Assembly: GCA_945861765.1 (NCBI GenBank)
Contig: CAMAWP010000003.1
Coordinates: forward strand, 1 to 64,000
Direction: 5' to 3'
DNA: 64,000 nt
Source of the DNA: Akkermansia muciniphila
Lineage (GTDB): Bacteria > Verrucomicrobiota > Verrucomicrobiia > Limisphaerales > SIBE01
The notes beneath the pieces are model-generated. The model had not been told where the DNA came from, did no database searches, and saw only the letters and a program-made list of their open reading frames with translations. The translations under genes were made by a program, and so were the position numbers. Numbering within the stretch: position 1 is the first letter of the stretch; each line of letters begins with the position of its first letter. This document shows positions 1-10,547 of the stretch, one piece after another.

Positions 1-726
1 ATTAACGGCATTGAGCTGGCAAGTGTGGATCAGGCTCATAAAAATGTCCCCGACCTGCGCCCCCCGAAGGGTTTTGTAGGATAAGGAGTTCTTGCGATGC
101 ATGATCGCCATCTTCAAGGCTCGTTCGCAAACGTTGTTGTCCAGCGGTGCTCCCGGCACTTTGAGAAAGCGCGTCAGCGCTGCCCAATGGTTAAGCATGT
201 ACCCAAGGGCCCGGCCCAGGCCGGAGTTGGGTTCGACTTTCTTCTGGTCCAGTTGGACTTTCATCCATTGATGAAGGTCTTCCATGACCGGCCCGCTCTG
301 CGCTTGATGACAAGCCAGTCGATCCGCCTCCGAGAGCCCGTCTTGCTTCATCTGCGCTTCCAGCCGGTAAACCTCCCGCAGGCTTTGGATGACCTTCCGG
401 CATTCCTCGGGAAAATTCTCGATCTGGTCCACGAAATTGCGCCGCCCGTGCAGGAGGCAATGGCACAGGTCGGTCGGGCTTGACTTCGGTGAGTTGCGCG
501 AGAGCGCGTCACACATCTGCAAGGGCTTGTTCAGTTCGGCGGCGCGGCGCTTGAGCAATTCATCCAGGTTTTCCCCGGCATGCTTGCGCCCGGTGAAGAA
601 GAGCGCAATCTGGTTGGAGCCGGTCTGGCAGAGGAGGTTGGTGGTGAAGATGCCGGTGCGTCCCCCATCCTCTTGGGCAGCGATTTCCCGCCGCAGGCTC
701 TGCACCCGCATGAAGGTGTCATGAGG
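1..726 (-). pseudogene. IS66-family transposase (TnpC) C-terminal part, truncated by window edge and lacking its N-terminus
   Basis: Minus-strand open frame reads HDTFMRVQSLRREIAAQEDGGRTGIFTTNLLCQTGSNQIALFFTGRKHAGENLDELL...MCDALSRN...LGYMLNHWAALTRFLKVPGAPLDNNVCERALKMAIMHRKNSLSYKTLRGAQVGDIFMSLIHTCQLNAVN, typical of the IS66 TnpC core and C-terminus. Confidence 0.8.
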
Positions 727-926
727 CACAACCAAAAACCTTGCCCGTCGTAGACCAGTAATTTGAGCGCGCGCCGACTCCGGCTTCGGAAGACGAACAA
801 CGCGCCCGTCATTGGGTCGCTGCCCAGCGCCTGCCGGCACAACCCAGCCAGCCCGTCGATTCCCTTGCGAAAATCCACAGGCTCGACCGCCAGCAAAATC
901 CGCATCTGGGGAGTAATTTGAATCAC
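725..926 (-). pseudogene. IS66 accessory protein TnpB, 3'-truncated and joined to TnpC sequence
   Basis: MRILLAVEPVDFRKGIDGLAGLCRQALGSDPMTGALFVFRSRSRRALKLLVYDGQGFWLC matches the TnpB N-terminal half; the usual KRLSxGRFxWWP tail is absent and the frame runs out of register into TnpC. Confidence 0.75.
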
Positions 927-1351
927 CGCTCCTGCCTCCAAAAGGCCTCGGCCAGCGCCACCACGGCGCTGACATCACGGCCCAAGTGCAGCGTGAGCTT
1001 GCCTCCGGCTGGCTCGCCCATCACCGCTCTGAATGGAGGGATGGCACCCAGACTCCCGGGTTCAGCCACAGCCCACTCCACGAACGCTGGCGGCGGCAAA
1101 TCCGGCGGACCATCCTTGGCCCGGCCCATCCAGCGGCTCAATTTGTAATAGTCCAGATGCAGTCTGCGGGAAACCTGGCTAACTCCCAAAGAACGCGCCA
1201 GTAACGCGGCCGACTCCCATACCTCAGTCGGCAGACCAGCTCGGGTCCTCTGCTTCCGACGCCAAGCGTAGAGTTGACGCTCCAGCGTTTCCAGATCGGT
1301 GGTGGAAAACCCCTTTGGCCTCCGCAGTCCCTCGATAATCGTTGATCTCAT
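923..1351 (-). CDS. IS66-like accessory protein TnpA
   Basis: 142-aa ORF immediately upstream of TnpB; HTH-like LARSLGVSQVSRRLHLDYYKLSRWM and C-terminal LTLHLGRDVSAVVALAEAFWR. Confidence 0.65.
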   Translation of the reverse strand: MRSTIIEGLRRPKGFSTTDLETLERQLYAWRRKQRTRAGLPTEVWESAALLARSLGVSQVSRRLHLDYYKLSRWMGRAKDGPPDLPPPAFVEWAVAEPGSLGAIPPFRAVMGEPAGGKLTLHLGRDVSAVVALAEAFWRQER

Positions 1352-1611
1352 GCCACCAGCCTATGCGATCGCCGCCGCCGCACTCACGCACGCTTACCAA
1401 AGCAACACCGTTCGTAAAATGCCGCTCCTTGCCGCTGACGCCTATCCCACATCGATCGATATCCTCGCTACTACGTTGTATATCGAAAGCAGCAGCTACC
1501 GTTACTGCTGTGCGGGCGAGTTCGCTATCGAGACGGTTGTTCCTCCGGCACGAGGTGATGTGAATGTTGGATCGAATCAATGCTCGTGGGCGCTCGGGAC
1601 TTTCAGGACCG

Positions 1612-2652
1612 CTACTTCAATTCGTGGTCTGACGGTTTGACGCCCTTCTTGCCTTTACCGAACCCGAAAAACGTTGGCTTGAAATCTCCGACGTATTCCA
1701 CGTTGCTTTTGGCTGGTGCTTTTTCTTCCAGCCCGAGGCCCCAGTAGCAGGCGTTCACGAGCAAGCGGCGTAAGCCTTCGCTTTCCAAATCCGGAGCCGC
1801 GCCGATCGTGGTTCCGAGTACTCGCGATGTTTTTCCGCTCTCGCCCACGTAATTGCGAATCCAAATCAGCGGCATCATTGGGTTGTTCTTCGGACCTGTC
1901 ACGGCCTTGTCAGTTGGCTTCATGCCTTCCAGCACTTGGCCATAGACCAGAACCTTCACGTCGGCTGGCAGGTGGATGATGCCGTAAACATCGGTCGGAC
2001 CCCAGATGTCATCGACGCCTCTCAAGACCGGGTGATCCTTGAATTGCTCATTGATAAGGCCACGGGTGCTTTCTTTTCCGTGATTGCCATGGTGGCTGAT
2101 CCAGGTATCGCCGAGCACGTGCTGTCCGAAGCCGCCGGGCCATTCCTTGCTTTGCCAGTCGTATTTCGCATACACGCTCTGTTTGTTCCGCTTGATCTCA
2201 AACGCGTGCGTCGAGGTGCGAAGCCCTAGAATAGGTTTCCCCGAGTTCACGAAATCGGCGATGTATTTCATCTGGTCGTCAGGCGGTTCGCGGAAGCGAA
2301 GAAACAAGATCATCATGTCGGCAGTTTCAAGTGCTTTCAACCCGACGACATTGGTCGAGTTATTTGGATCGATGGTGCCGTCAGCGGGATTCAGGGCAAA
2401 GAGGACAGTGCATTTGAAGCCGTGGCGGATGGCCAGGATTTTGGCCAGCATTGGCATGCCTTCCTCGGATCGGTACTCCTCGTCGCCGGTGACGAAAACG
2501 ATATGTTTGCCTTTGCCCGGTCCTTGTTTGCCTTCGTAAGTTACCCAGTCTCCGGCGTTTATTCTGGTGCAGACGACCGAACTCAAAACGATTAATAGGG
2601 TTGCCAAATATTTCATAATTTCCTTTGAGTGAGATTTGTCGGCCGCATTCAT
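1612..2652 (-). CDS. ThuA domain-containing protein
   Basis: Signal-like N-terminus; HIVFVTGDEEYRSEEGMPMLAKIL, ADMMILFLRFREPPDDQMKYIADFVNSGKPILGLRTSTHAF typical of PVC ThuA-like proteins. Confidence 0.8.
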   Translation of the reverse strand: MNAADKSHSKEIMKYLATLLIVLSSVVCTRINAGDWVTYEGKQGPGKGKHIVFVTGDEEYRSEEGMPMLAKILAIRHGFKCTVLFALNPADGTIDPNNSTNVVGLKALETADMMILFLRFREPPDDQMKYIADFVNSGKPILGLRTSTHAFEIKRNKQSVYAKYDWQSKEWPGGFGQHVLGDTWISHHGNHGKESTRGLINEQFKDHPVLRGVDDIWGPTDVYGIIHLPADVKVLVYGQVLEGMKPTDKAVTGPKNNPMMPLIWIRNYVGESGKTSRVLGTTIGAAPDLESEGLRRLLVNACYWGLGLEEKAPAKSNVEYVGDFKPTFFGFGKGKKGVKPSDHELK

Positions 2653-2777
2653 ATCTCACGTTGCGAAAAAGGACAATCAGAAGTATCAGCTCTGTCCGAC
2701 GCGCAAGTGATCGTTTTGAGTCCTCGAAGTCGCTCTCGACAAGGTCGAAATGATTATCGAGGATTCGAAAAACCAAA

Positions 2778-5198
2778 ATGGATCAAGGACCCATGAAATT
2801 TGAAATCAAGCTTAAGTCGAACCTCGGCGCCATGATTTGTCTGGCGCTTGTCATGTCGGTTGCCCAGGCAGAACCTGGTCTATCCGCGAGCCAGGTGCAG
2901 GGAAACGCGCCTTCGGCTTCGGAGGTCCAAGGCCGCAGCACTCAATCGCAACGGGCGCGTCAGCTCGCGCAAGCAGGGACCGCTTCTGCCAAGTCCGTCG
3001 TGCCCGGCAAGCCGTATGTGGAGATGGATTATGGCCCGTTTTTTACGGCCTCGGTCGAAGTTGGCCAGAATAACATCGCATACAAGGGGGTCGCGATCCG
3101 GCTGGACGAAGGGGATGGCGGTGTTTCCAAGGGCAAGGCTTTCGTGATCTTTGACACCGACCTGATGCGATATGCCGCCGGTTGGGGAGGGGAGGGGTTC
3201 ATCGATTGGAAAGGCATTGCGTTGGATGGTCAGCACGGTGTCCACCCTGCCATCGTTGGTGCCACCGTATTCACGAACCCTGTGGCACCCGGTTGGGCTA
3301 ACCCCGAAAGCGGGAGCTTCGAAGACCCCCGATTTCGTGGCCTCGATCAAAAACCATACGGACCCCTTCCGCGGAGTTGGTCGCATTACAAAGGAGTGTA
3401 CGTCCACGGGAACCTGGTAATTCTTTCTTACACCGTAGGCGACTCGGAGGTTCTTGAATCCCCGGGATATGTGCAGAGCGGCAACATCAGGGCGCTTTCT
3501 CGGACACTCCAGATCGGCAAGTCGTCACACGATCTTTTGCTGCGAGTTTCACCGGAAAATGTGCCGACGTGGGTTGTAGGTCCTGCTGCATTGGAGATCA
3601 AAGCGAACGATGGATTTAATTTACTGAGAATTCCTGCCTCGATGACGCCATTGGTTGCCACCGTGTTTATGGCGGATTCGCGAGTTCCAGCGGAGTTGAG
3701 AGTGCTAAGAGCCCTCGGTGCTTCCACGCCCAAACTTGCCGATATGGCATCGTTCACCAAAGGCGGTCCCTCTCACTGGCCTCTCAAGCTGACGACTCAA
3801 GTTCAGCGAGGTCCTAACGATGGACCTTATGCTATCGACATCCTCGCGTTGCCCACGGATAACCCATGGCGCTCGTGGATGCGGCTTGGCGGGTTTGATT
3901 TTTTTGCAGATGGCCGTCGAGCGGCTGTCTGCACGTGGCAGGGCGATGTCTGGATTGTTGACGGCTTGGGTGACAGCCCCGAGAAACTGAGCTGGCAACG
4001 GATCGCGAGCGGAATGTTTCAACCGCTCGGGTTGAAAATCATTGATGAGAAAATCGTCGTGACGTGCCGGGATCAAATCACAATTCTCCATGACTTGAAC
4101 GGCGATGGCGAAACCGATTTCTACGAGAACTTCAACAATGACGCTCAAGTCACTGAGCATTTCCACGAATTCGCCATGGATTTGCAGGTCGATGCATCTG
4201 GGAATTTGTACTATGCGAAAGCGGCTCGCCACGCGAAGGAGCCTCTGGTTCCGCATCACGGCACCCTGATCAAGGTGAGCAAGGATGGCGCGCGGAGCGA
4301 AATTCTCGCGAGCGGTTTCCGGGCACCGAACGGCGTTTGCTTGAATCCCGATGGGAGTTTCGTCATCAGCGATCAGGAGGGGCATTGGACTCCGATGAAC
4401 CGTATCAACTGGGTGAAGCCCGGCGGGTTTTACGGGAACCTGTGGTCTTATTCTCCGGGCCGCGCTGTGGAGGATTACGATCCTCCGCTTTGCTGGATTC
4501 ACAAGAACATGGATCGTTCGCCTGCCGAGCAGTTGTGGGTCACCAGCGATAAGTGGGGGCCGCTCAAAGGCGCGCTGCTCAGCCTCTCTTACGGAACCGG
4601 TAGAATTTGGAATGTGCTTTACGAACAATCCGGTGAATGGATCCAAGGCGGCATTGTGCGGCTGCCTCTCCCGGAATTTCCGACTGGCATTATGCGTGGA
4701 CGTTTTAGTCCTCGCGATGGACAACTGTATGCCTGTGGACTGTTTGGTTGGGCGGGCAACAAAACGCAACCAGGCGGGTTTTACCGCGTTCGTTACACCG
4801 GGAAACCGCTTCATATGCCAACGAACCTGTTGGCTGTGCGGAACGGTGTGGTGATCACCTTTACGAATCCTCTCGATCCGATTTCAGCCCGTGATCCACA
4901 GAACTACGGCGTGGCGCGTTGGAATTATCAGCGAACTGCGAACTACGGTTCAGCCGACTACAAACTCAGTGACGGGACGAAGGGGCGCGACCAGGTGGAG
5001 GTCAGCGCCGTGAAAGTCTCGGAAGACCGCCGTTCGGTATTCTTGCAAATTCCCGATATGCGAATCTGCATGCAGATGGAAATCCAATGCGATGTGGTCG
5101 CAGCCGATGGAACACGAGTTTCGCAAGTCATAGGCAACACGATCAATTTTTTGAGCGATCTCTCTAAGACACTTTCGGCACCGTTCCAGGGGAAGTAA
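2778..5198 (+). CDS. DUF6797-type large secreted protein with beta-propeller-like region
   Basis: 806-aa ORF with signal peptide; PYVEMDYGPFFTASVEVGQNNIAYKGVAIRLD motif and LPTDNPWRSWMRLGGFDFFADGRRAAVCTWQGDVWIVDGL. Confidence 0.7.
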   Translation: MDQGPMKFEIKLKSNLGAMICLALVMSVAQAEPGLSASQVQGNAPSASEVQGRSTQSQRARQLAQAGTASAKSVVPGKPYVEMDYGPFFTASVEVGQNNIAYKGVAIRLDEGDGGVSKGKAFVIFDTDLMRYAAGWGGEGFIDWKGIALDGQHGVHPAIVGATVFTNPVAPGWANPESGSFEDPRFRGLDQKPYGPLPRSWSHYKGVYVHGNLVILSYTVGDSEVLESPGYVQSGNIRALSRTLQIGKSSHDLLLRVSPENVPTWVVGPAALEIKANDGFNLLRIPASMTPLVATVFMADSRVPAELRVLRALGASTPKLADMASFTKGGPSHWPLKLTTQVQRGPNDGPYAIDILALPTDNPWRSWMRLGGFDFFADGRRAAVCTWQGDVWIVDGLGDSPEKLSWQRIASGMFQPLGLKIIDEKIVVTCRDQITILHDLNGDGETDFYENFNNDAQVTEHFHEFAMDLQVDASGNLYYAKAARHAKEPLVPHHGTLIKVSKDGARSEILASGFRAPNGVCLNPDGSFVISDQEGHWTPMNRINWVKPGGFYGNLWSYSPGRAVEDYDPPLCWIHKNMDRSPAEQLWVTSDKWGPLKGALLSLSYGTGRIWNVLYEQSGEWIQGGIVRLPLPEFPTGIMRGRFSPRDGQLYACGLFGWAGNKTQPGGFYRVRYTGKPLHMPTNLLAVRNGVVITFTNPLDPISARDPQNYGVARWNYQRTANYGSADYKLSDGTKGRDQVEVSAVKVSEDRRSVFLQIPDMRICMQMEIQCDVVAADGTRVSQVIGNTINFLSDLSKTLSAPFQGK

Positions 5199-5385
5199 CC
5201 AGCCGTCCATGTCGGTTCCTGCCCAGCCGAAGGACTCAGACCACCGTTCAGCAGTCGTATGGTTCATTCCGTTGGAACGAGGTCGCCGAATCGGCAGTAC
5301 ATCAACACTGCTTCGGAAGGTCTTGAATAGTGGGCGAATCTCTTCAATCTAACTGCATCAATCGCTCAACCACTTAACCATTGCT

Positions 5386-8300
5386 ATGCCAGACGATACC
5401 CGATTCTTCGTCCACCGCCCCCTGCTCATGTTCCTTGTGACGGGCCTCTCCTTTGTTTTTTTAGCCGCTGCGCCATCCCATTCCGCAGAAGCGACATCGC
5501 CGACAGGCGGTGTCACTGCCGAGCGCGAAGCCGCTCTCCTGAAGGACGTGAAGATTCCGGATGGCTTTGAGGCCACGATCTTCGCCACGCCACCGTCGGT
5601 GAATTATCCGGTGTTCGTGTCCGCTGCTCCGGACGGAACGGTCTATGTCTCGTCCGACAAGAATGGCTCGTTGGATCGCGCGCCGGGACGTGGTCGGGTG
5701 CTACGCGCGCGCGATCTCGATGGGGATGGCCGAGCCGATGAGGTGAAATTGTTCGTCCCCAACGTCGATTCGCCGCGCGGCTTGGTATGGGACCGTGACC
5801 GGCTTTACCTCCTGCATCCGCCGCATCTCAGCGCATTCATTGATCGCGATGGCGATGGAGTTGCAGACGAAGAGAAGGTCTTGGTGAAGAATATCGCATT
5901 TGGCTTCAAGGACCGACCGGCGGACCACAGTTCGAATGGTATCGAATTGGGAATTGACGGTTGGATTTACTGTGCCATTGGCGATTTCGGTTTCATGGAA
6001 GCCGAGGGCACGGACGGTCGGAAGCTGCAACTGCGCGGCGGTGGCGTAGTCCGTGTCCGCCCCGACGGAACTGGGCTGGAGCTGTATTCGCGAGGAACAC
6101 GCAATATTCTCGAGGTGTTGGTCAGCCCGCTGTTGGACGCTTTCGCGCGCGACAACACCAACGATGGCGGGGGGTGGGATATCCGTTTCCATCACTTCGC
6201 GGGCTTGAGTGAGCATGGCTATCCTTCGCTCTACAAGAACTTTCTCGGAGAGTTCATTGAACCTCTCGCCGATTACGGTGGCGGCTCCGGCTGCGGCGGC
6301 TTATTCCTTGATGAACCGGGCTTTCCGGAAGGTTTTGGCCACGCCATTTACACCGCCGACTGGGGGCGTGAATGGATTTACCGCCACCAGATCACTCCGA
6401 AAGGCGCCACCTTCACGATCGATCAAACTCAGTTTTTCCGCGCGCCCCGCGTGACCGACCTGGATGTGGATGCATCCAGTCGGCTCTACGTCGCGAGTTG
6501 GAAAGGCGCGAGCTTCACATACGTCGGCGAAAATGTCGGTTTCCTTGTTCGTTTAACACCGAAGGGTTTCGTTCCTGAGCCTCTTCCTGATTTTGCCAAA
6601 GCCGGCCCGGCTGAACTTGTCCGGCTTCTGGAATCGCCAAGCCATCGCCGCCGCCTCGAAGCTCAACGTGAGTTGGTGCGACGCGGATTGAGTGAGGAAG
6701 TAACTCGAAATCTGATGGCTTTGGCCAAAGGCCAGTCGAAGCCGCTGGCATCGCGCGTCGCTGCCATCTTCGCCCTGAAGCAGGGTTTGCAAGCGGAGGC
6801 GATAGGAAGGCTTGTGGAACTGACAAACGACGATTCTGTTCGCGAGTACGCGATTCGCGCTCTCTGTGATCGCACGGCCGAAACTGAAGGTGTGCCCGCC
6901 GAACCCTTCCTTTCCGGGTTGGTGGACACGAACCCGCGCGTTCGGCGCGAAGCCGCCTTCGCGATGGCCAGGCTCGGCCGCACTCAATATGCCGAGGCGC
7001 TTACCTCTTTGCTGGACGACGTTGATCCAGTCGTTGCTCACACGGCAACGCAAGCCTTGAAGCGTTTGTCGGCAGCCGAAGCTTGCTTCTCTGTTCTCGA
7101 TAAGACTGGTGCTTCTTCCGCTCAACGAGTCGGCGCTCTTCGAGTGCTTCAGGCGTTGCACAAACCTTCTGTGGTGGATGGGTTGCTGGCGCGGTTGGGC
7201 CAGGAAACCGATTCCGCCCGCCGGTGGGGGCTGCTGACGGCTTTGTGCCGCTTATTCTACACGGACGGCCAGTGGAAAGGCGACAGTTGGGGGACGCGAC
7301 CTGACACGTCAGGTCCTTACTATCAAGCCGAGGGATGGGATCAGACCTCGAAAATCGCCGTCGGACTGACGGATGCGTTGAAACGAGCAAAGGGAGCTGA
7401 CGCCTCATTTCTGGTTTCTGAGCTAACCCGGCACAAAGTCCAATTGGATGGCGCGGTTGATCTCATCGTCGCGCTCGCGGTAAAAGATCCTTCGCTGCTC
7501 TCTCCGGCCGCAGCCCAGCTCTCGCGCAGTGATCGGATTCCTGCTGAAGCGATTCCCTTTTTGGTGATTGCCGCGACCGCCGACAGCACCGCCGACATTC
7601 CTCGATCTCAAGCGGTCATGGCGTTGGCCAAGACAGGCACGCCCGAGGCGGTCCAGGCTATTCTTTCGGCGTTGTCACGACTTGCGCAATCAAAGGCGTC
7701 GGAGTCGGATCGGGAGCGTCGCCTCGCAAGGGATGCATTCCTTAATTCGCCGCGCACCGAACTCCAGAGCGAATTACTCGAGAAGGAAGCGGCTAAGCTC
7801 AATCAAGACATTTCGGCTTGGGCAGACGCAGCTTTGCTCGCAATTTCGAACCGGCAAAACGCCTCGCCGGAAATCCGGGATGGCGCGAAGCGCGCCTTGG
7901 ACGCTGGTTGGGCGAATCCGAAGCGGCGCGCGCAAATTCTCCAGGCCATGATGCTAGGGGAGAGTCGGGTGTCGAGGGATAAGATCCTTGAGGCAGTGAA
8001 TGATCCGGATCCGACCGTGGCCGCTGCAGCGCGCCGGACGGCCCAAGTGTTGCGTTTGGACAGGGGGGCCAGGCGCGGACCACAACCGGCCGCCAGTCCG
8101 GTGATTGACAAACTCCAGCCCGCGGATGTGGTGGCCGCAGTCACGAAGACGACGGGGGATATAAAGCTCGGCGAGGAACTGTTTACTCGTCAAGCCTGCG
8201 TTAACTGCCATACGGTGACCGCGGATCAGCCATTGCGTGGACCTTTTCTTGGAAACATCGCGACAACCTACAAGCGCGCTGAGTTGGCCGAAGCGATTCT

Positions 8301-8571
8301 GCTCCCGAACAAGACTATTGCTCAGGGCTTCGTGACGCAGCATTTCGAGCTCAAGGACGGCACTGAGCTGGACGGCTTTGTTACGCAAGAGGCGGCTGAG
8401 CAAGTCTCCATCCGCAATGCAACAGCTCAAGAAAGCCTGATTCGAGTAAAAGACATCAGCAAACGCACCAAGCTGGAAAAATCTCTGATGCCCGAGGGAT
8501 TGGTTGCAAATCTCACCGTTAAAGAGCTGGCAGCGCTTTTGGATTATTTGGAAGGCTTGGTTAAAAAGTAA
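5386..8571 (+). CDS. PVC-type heme-binding CxxCH protein (dehydrogenase-like propeller, HEAT repeats, C-terminal cytochrome c)
   Basis: 1061 aa; propeller motifs DLDGDGRADEVK, HEAT-like repeats, C-terminal QACVNCHTV. Confidence 0.85.
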   Translation: MPDDTRFFVHRPLLMFLVTGLSFVFLAAAPSHSAEATSPTGGVTAEREAALLKDVKIPDGFEATIFATPPSVNYPVFVSAAPDGTVYVSSDKNGSLDRAPGRGRVLRARDLDGDGRADEVKLFVPNVDSPRGLVWDRDRLYLLHPPHLSAFIDRDGDGVADEEKVLVKNIAFGFKDRPADHSSNGIELGIDGWIYCAIGDFGFMEAEGTDGRKLQLRGGGVVRVRPDGTGLELYSRGTRNILEVLVSPLLDAFARDNTNDGGGWDIRFHHFAGLSEHGYPSLYKNFLGEFIEPLADYGGGSGCGGLFLDEPGFPEGFGHAIYTADWGREWIYRHQITPKGATFTIDQTQFFRAPRVTDLDVDASSRLYVASWKGASFTYVGENVGFLVRLTPKGFVPEPLPDFAKAGPAELVRLLESPSHRRRLEAQRELVRRGLSEEVTRNLMALAKGQSKPLASRVAAIFALKQGLQAEAIGRLVELTNDDSVREYAIRALCDRTAETEGVPAEPFLSGLVDTNPRVRREAAFAMARLGRTQYAEALTSLLDDVDPVVAHTATQALKRLSAAEACFSVLDKTGASSAQRVGALRVLQALHKPSVVDGLLARLGQETDSARRWGLLTALCRLFYTDGQWKGDSWGTRPDTSGPYYQAEGWDQTSKIAVGLTDALKRAKGADASFLVSELTRHKVQLDGAVDLIVALAVKDPSLLSPAAAQLSRSDRIPAEAIPFLVIAATADSTADIPRSQAVMALAKTGTPEAVQAILSALSRLAQSKASESDRERRLARDAFLNSPRTELQSELLEKEAAKLNQDISAWADAALLAISNRQNASPEIRDGAKRALDAGWANPKRRAQILQAMMLGESRVSRDKILEAVNDPDPTVAAAARRTAQVLRLDRGARRGPQPAASPVIDKLQPADVVAAVTKTTGDIKLGEELFTRQACVNCHTVTADQPLRGPFLGNIATTYKRAELAEAILLPNKTIAQGFVTQHFELKDGTELDGFVTQEAAEQVSIRNATAQESLIRVKDISKRTKLEKSLMPEGLVANLTVKELAALLDYLEGLVKK

Positions 8572-8817
8572 ACGAAGCGAGCTTGAAGGCTCCGGTTTGG
8601 AGGAAGTGGATTTCTCCTGGGATCTCGAATTGCGCGCTCAGATTGGACAATCTAAGTCGCCGCTGTCCGCTCTCGCCTTGGGCGGCTTTCGAGGCTACCG
8701 AAGGCCGGAATCCTCATCCAACTTGGATACGAGCGGCTTTTTTCTTGTGTCAACGCCTCTCGATGGCTATGGTTTAATCCGACAGTATAAAATCAAATAC
8801 CTATCAGTGTTTTAAGA

Positions 8818-9567
8818 TTGATGATCATATTAATATTTTTTCTTCTCCATTGGTACCTCTCACTTTTTGGACAAACATTTTACCTTCACCGTTATGCTGC
8901 CCACAAGATGTTCACGATGAACAAATCCTGGGAACTATTCTTTTATGTCTTTTCCTGGTTTGCTCAAGGCTCGTCTTACTTGAATGCAAGGGCTTATGCG
9001 ATCCTCCACCGGATGCATCATGCCTACAGCGATACAGAGGAAGACCCACATACGCCTCACTTTTTTAATGAAGTTTTCAGTATGTCAGTTCATACCGCAA
9101 AAGTTTATCATAGTTTGGCGACAGGAACGCTCAAGGCGGGTTCGCAATTTCAAAGCAATGATCCTGTATATCCGGTTATCGATCGAGTCGCTGATAGTTG
9201 GCTTACCCGAGTCGCGTTTGGGTTTTTATACACGCTGTTCTATGTTTCGTTTGCTACCCATTGGTGGATGTTCTTACTATTGCCAATCCATTATCTGATG
9301 GGGCCTGTGCATGGAGCCATCGTGAACTGGGCGGGCCATAAATATGGCTATCGCAATTTCGATCAACCCGACAAATCAAGAAACACATTGTTCATCGATA
9401 TCCTTCTGCTAGGTGAATTGTTTCAGAACAATCATCATCACAATGGTAAGAGACCAAACTTTGCGACCAAGTGGTGGGAGTTCGACCCTGTTTATCCTGT
9501 AATCAAATTATTCGACAGAATGCATATCATCCAATTGGTGAAACAAGATCCGGCGCCAAATTCGTGA
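8818..9567 (+). CDS. Acyl-CoA/fatty acid desaturase
   Basis: Three His boxes HRYAAH, HRMHH, NNHHHN and hydrophobic segments. Confidence 0.85.
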   Translation: MMIILIFFLLHWYLSLFGQTFYLHRYAAHKMFTMNKSWELFFYVFSWFAQGSSYLNARAYAILHRMHHAYSDTEEDPHTPHFFNEVFSMSVHTAKVYHSLATGTLKAGSQFQSNDPVYPVIDRVADSWLTRVAFGFLYTLFYVSFATHWWMFLLLPIHYLMGPVHGAIVNWAGHKYGYRNFDQPDKSRNTLFIDILLLGELFQNNHHHNGKRPNFATKWWEFDPVYPVIKLFDRMHIIQLVKQDPAPNS

Positions 9568-9644
9568 TTTTATTGATCGCCGTCGGTTTGCCCGAAAGCC
9601 TTTGGCGAATGGACCCATCCTTACGAAACAGAAAACCAACCATT

Positions 9645-10547
9645 ATGAAAATTCAGTCACTCCTTCAGAGTTTTATCGTCGGCTGTTCCTTTGTCGTGGC
9701 TCCACTCTTGTCGGTGTCTGGAGCCGAATTGGTCGTGCCGGACGACGTCCTATTTGAGGCCGGAATCGAGTATTCCAACCCAGACAATCAGCATTTGCAG
9801 CTCAACATGGCTCGCCCTAAAAATGGCAAAGGTCCATTTCCGGTGGTCCTCTGCATTCACGGTGGCGGCTTCCGGGCCGGCAGCCGGGATGGTTACAACA
9901 AGCTTTGCCAAACACTGGCGCAGCGCGGATTTGTGGCTGTAACAGCGAGCTATCGGCTGGCCCCCAAATATCAATTTCCCGCCGCTGTGCATGACGTGAA
10001 AGCTGCCGTGCGCTGGCTGCGAGCTAACGCTTCGAAATATCATCTCGATCCCGATCGCATCGGGACCACCGGCGGGTCGGCAGGTGGACACCTGGCTCAA
10101 TTTCTAGGCGTCACCCCCGGTATTGCGCAATTCGAAGGCAGTGGAGGAAACGCTGAGCAATCGAGCAAGGTCGCATGCGTTGTGAACTCTTATGGTCCAA
10201 GTGACTTCACCAAGTCGTACGGCAAAAGCGTCGATGCTGCCGAGGTCCTTCCCTTGTTCCTCGGTGGGGATGTGGAGCACGAGCGGCGGCGGCACATTGT
10301 GTCCAGCCCGCTTTACTGGGTTACTCCCGAGGCAGCACCGACATTGTGCATCCACGGAACCGAGGACAAATACGTTGCTTACGAGCAGGCGACCTGGATC
10401 GTGGATCGCCTGAAAGCGTGTGATGTCGAAGTCGAGTTGCTGACGCTGGAGGGAGCGGGTCACGGTTTCAAAGGGGCAGATGCGGAGAAGGCGGACAAGG
10501 CCTTGCTGGCATTTTTTGAGAAGCATCTAAAGCCGAAGACGAAATAA
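9645..10547 (+). CDS. Alpha/beta hydrolase (esterase/lipase-like)
   Basis: HGGGF oxyanion motif, GGSAGGH nucleophile elbow, GAGHGF; signal peptide from internal ATG at 9645. Confidence 0.85.
   Translation: MKIQSLLQSFIVGCSFVVAPLLSVSGAELVVPDDVLFEAGIEYSNPDNQHLQLNMARPKNGKGPFPVVLCIHGGGFRAGSRDGYNKLCQTLAQRGFVAVTASYRLAPKYQFPAAVHDVKAAVRWLRANASKYHLDPDRIGTTGGSAGGHLAQFLGVTPGIAQFEGSGGNAEQSSKVACVVNSYGPSDFTKSYGKSVDAAEVLPLFLGGDVEHERRRHIVSSPLYWVTPEAAPTLCIHGTEDKYVAYEQATWIVDRLKACDVEVELLTLEGAGHGFKGADAEKADKALLAFFEKHLKPKTK

Larger units (their letters stand above)
1..1397 (-). mobile_element. IS66-family insertion sequence, partial and internally deleted
   Basis: TnpA-TnpB-TnpC order; putative outer end near 1397, where the minus strand begins GTAAGCG (IS66-like terminus). 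The other end is outside the window. Confidence 0.7.

Noticed and set aside
97-483. Plus-strand ORF at the left edge
   Set aside because: Antisense to the IS66 TnpC frame, which has clear transposase motifs
3705-4814. 369-aa minus-strand ORF inside the DUF6797 gene
   Set aside because: Antisense to a well-supported coding frame; no recognisable domain
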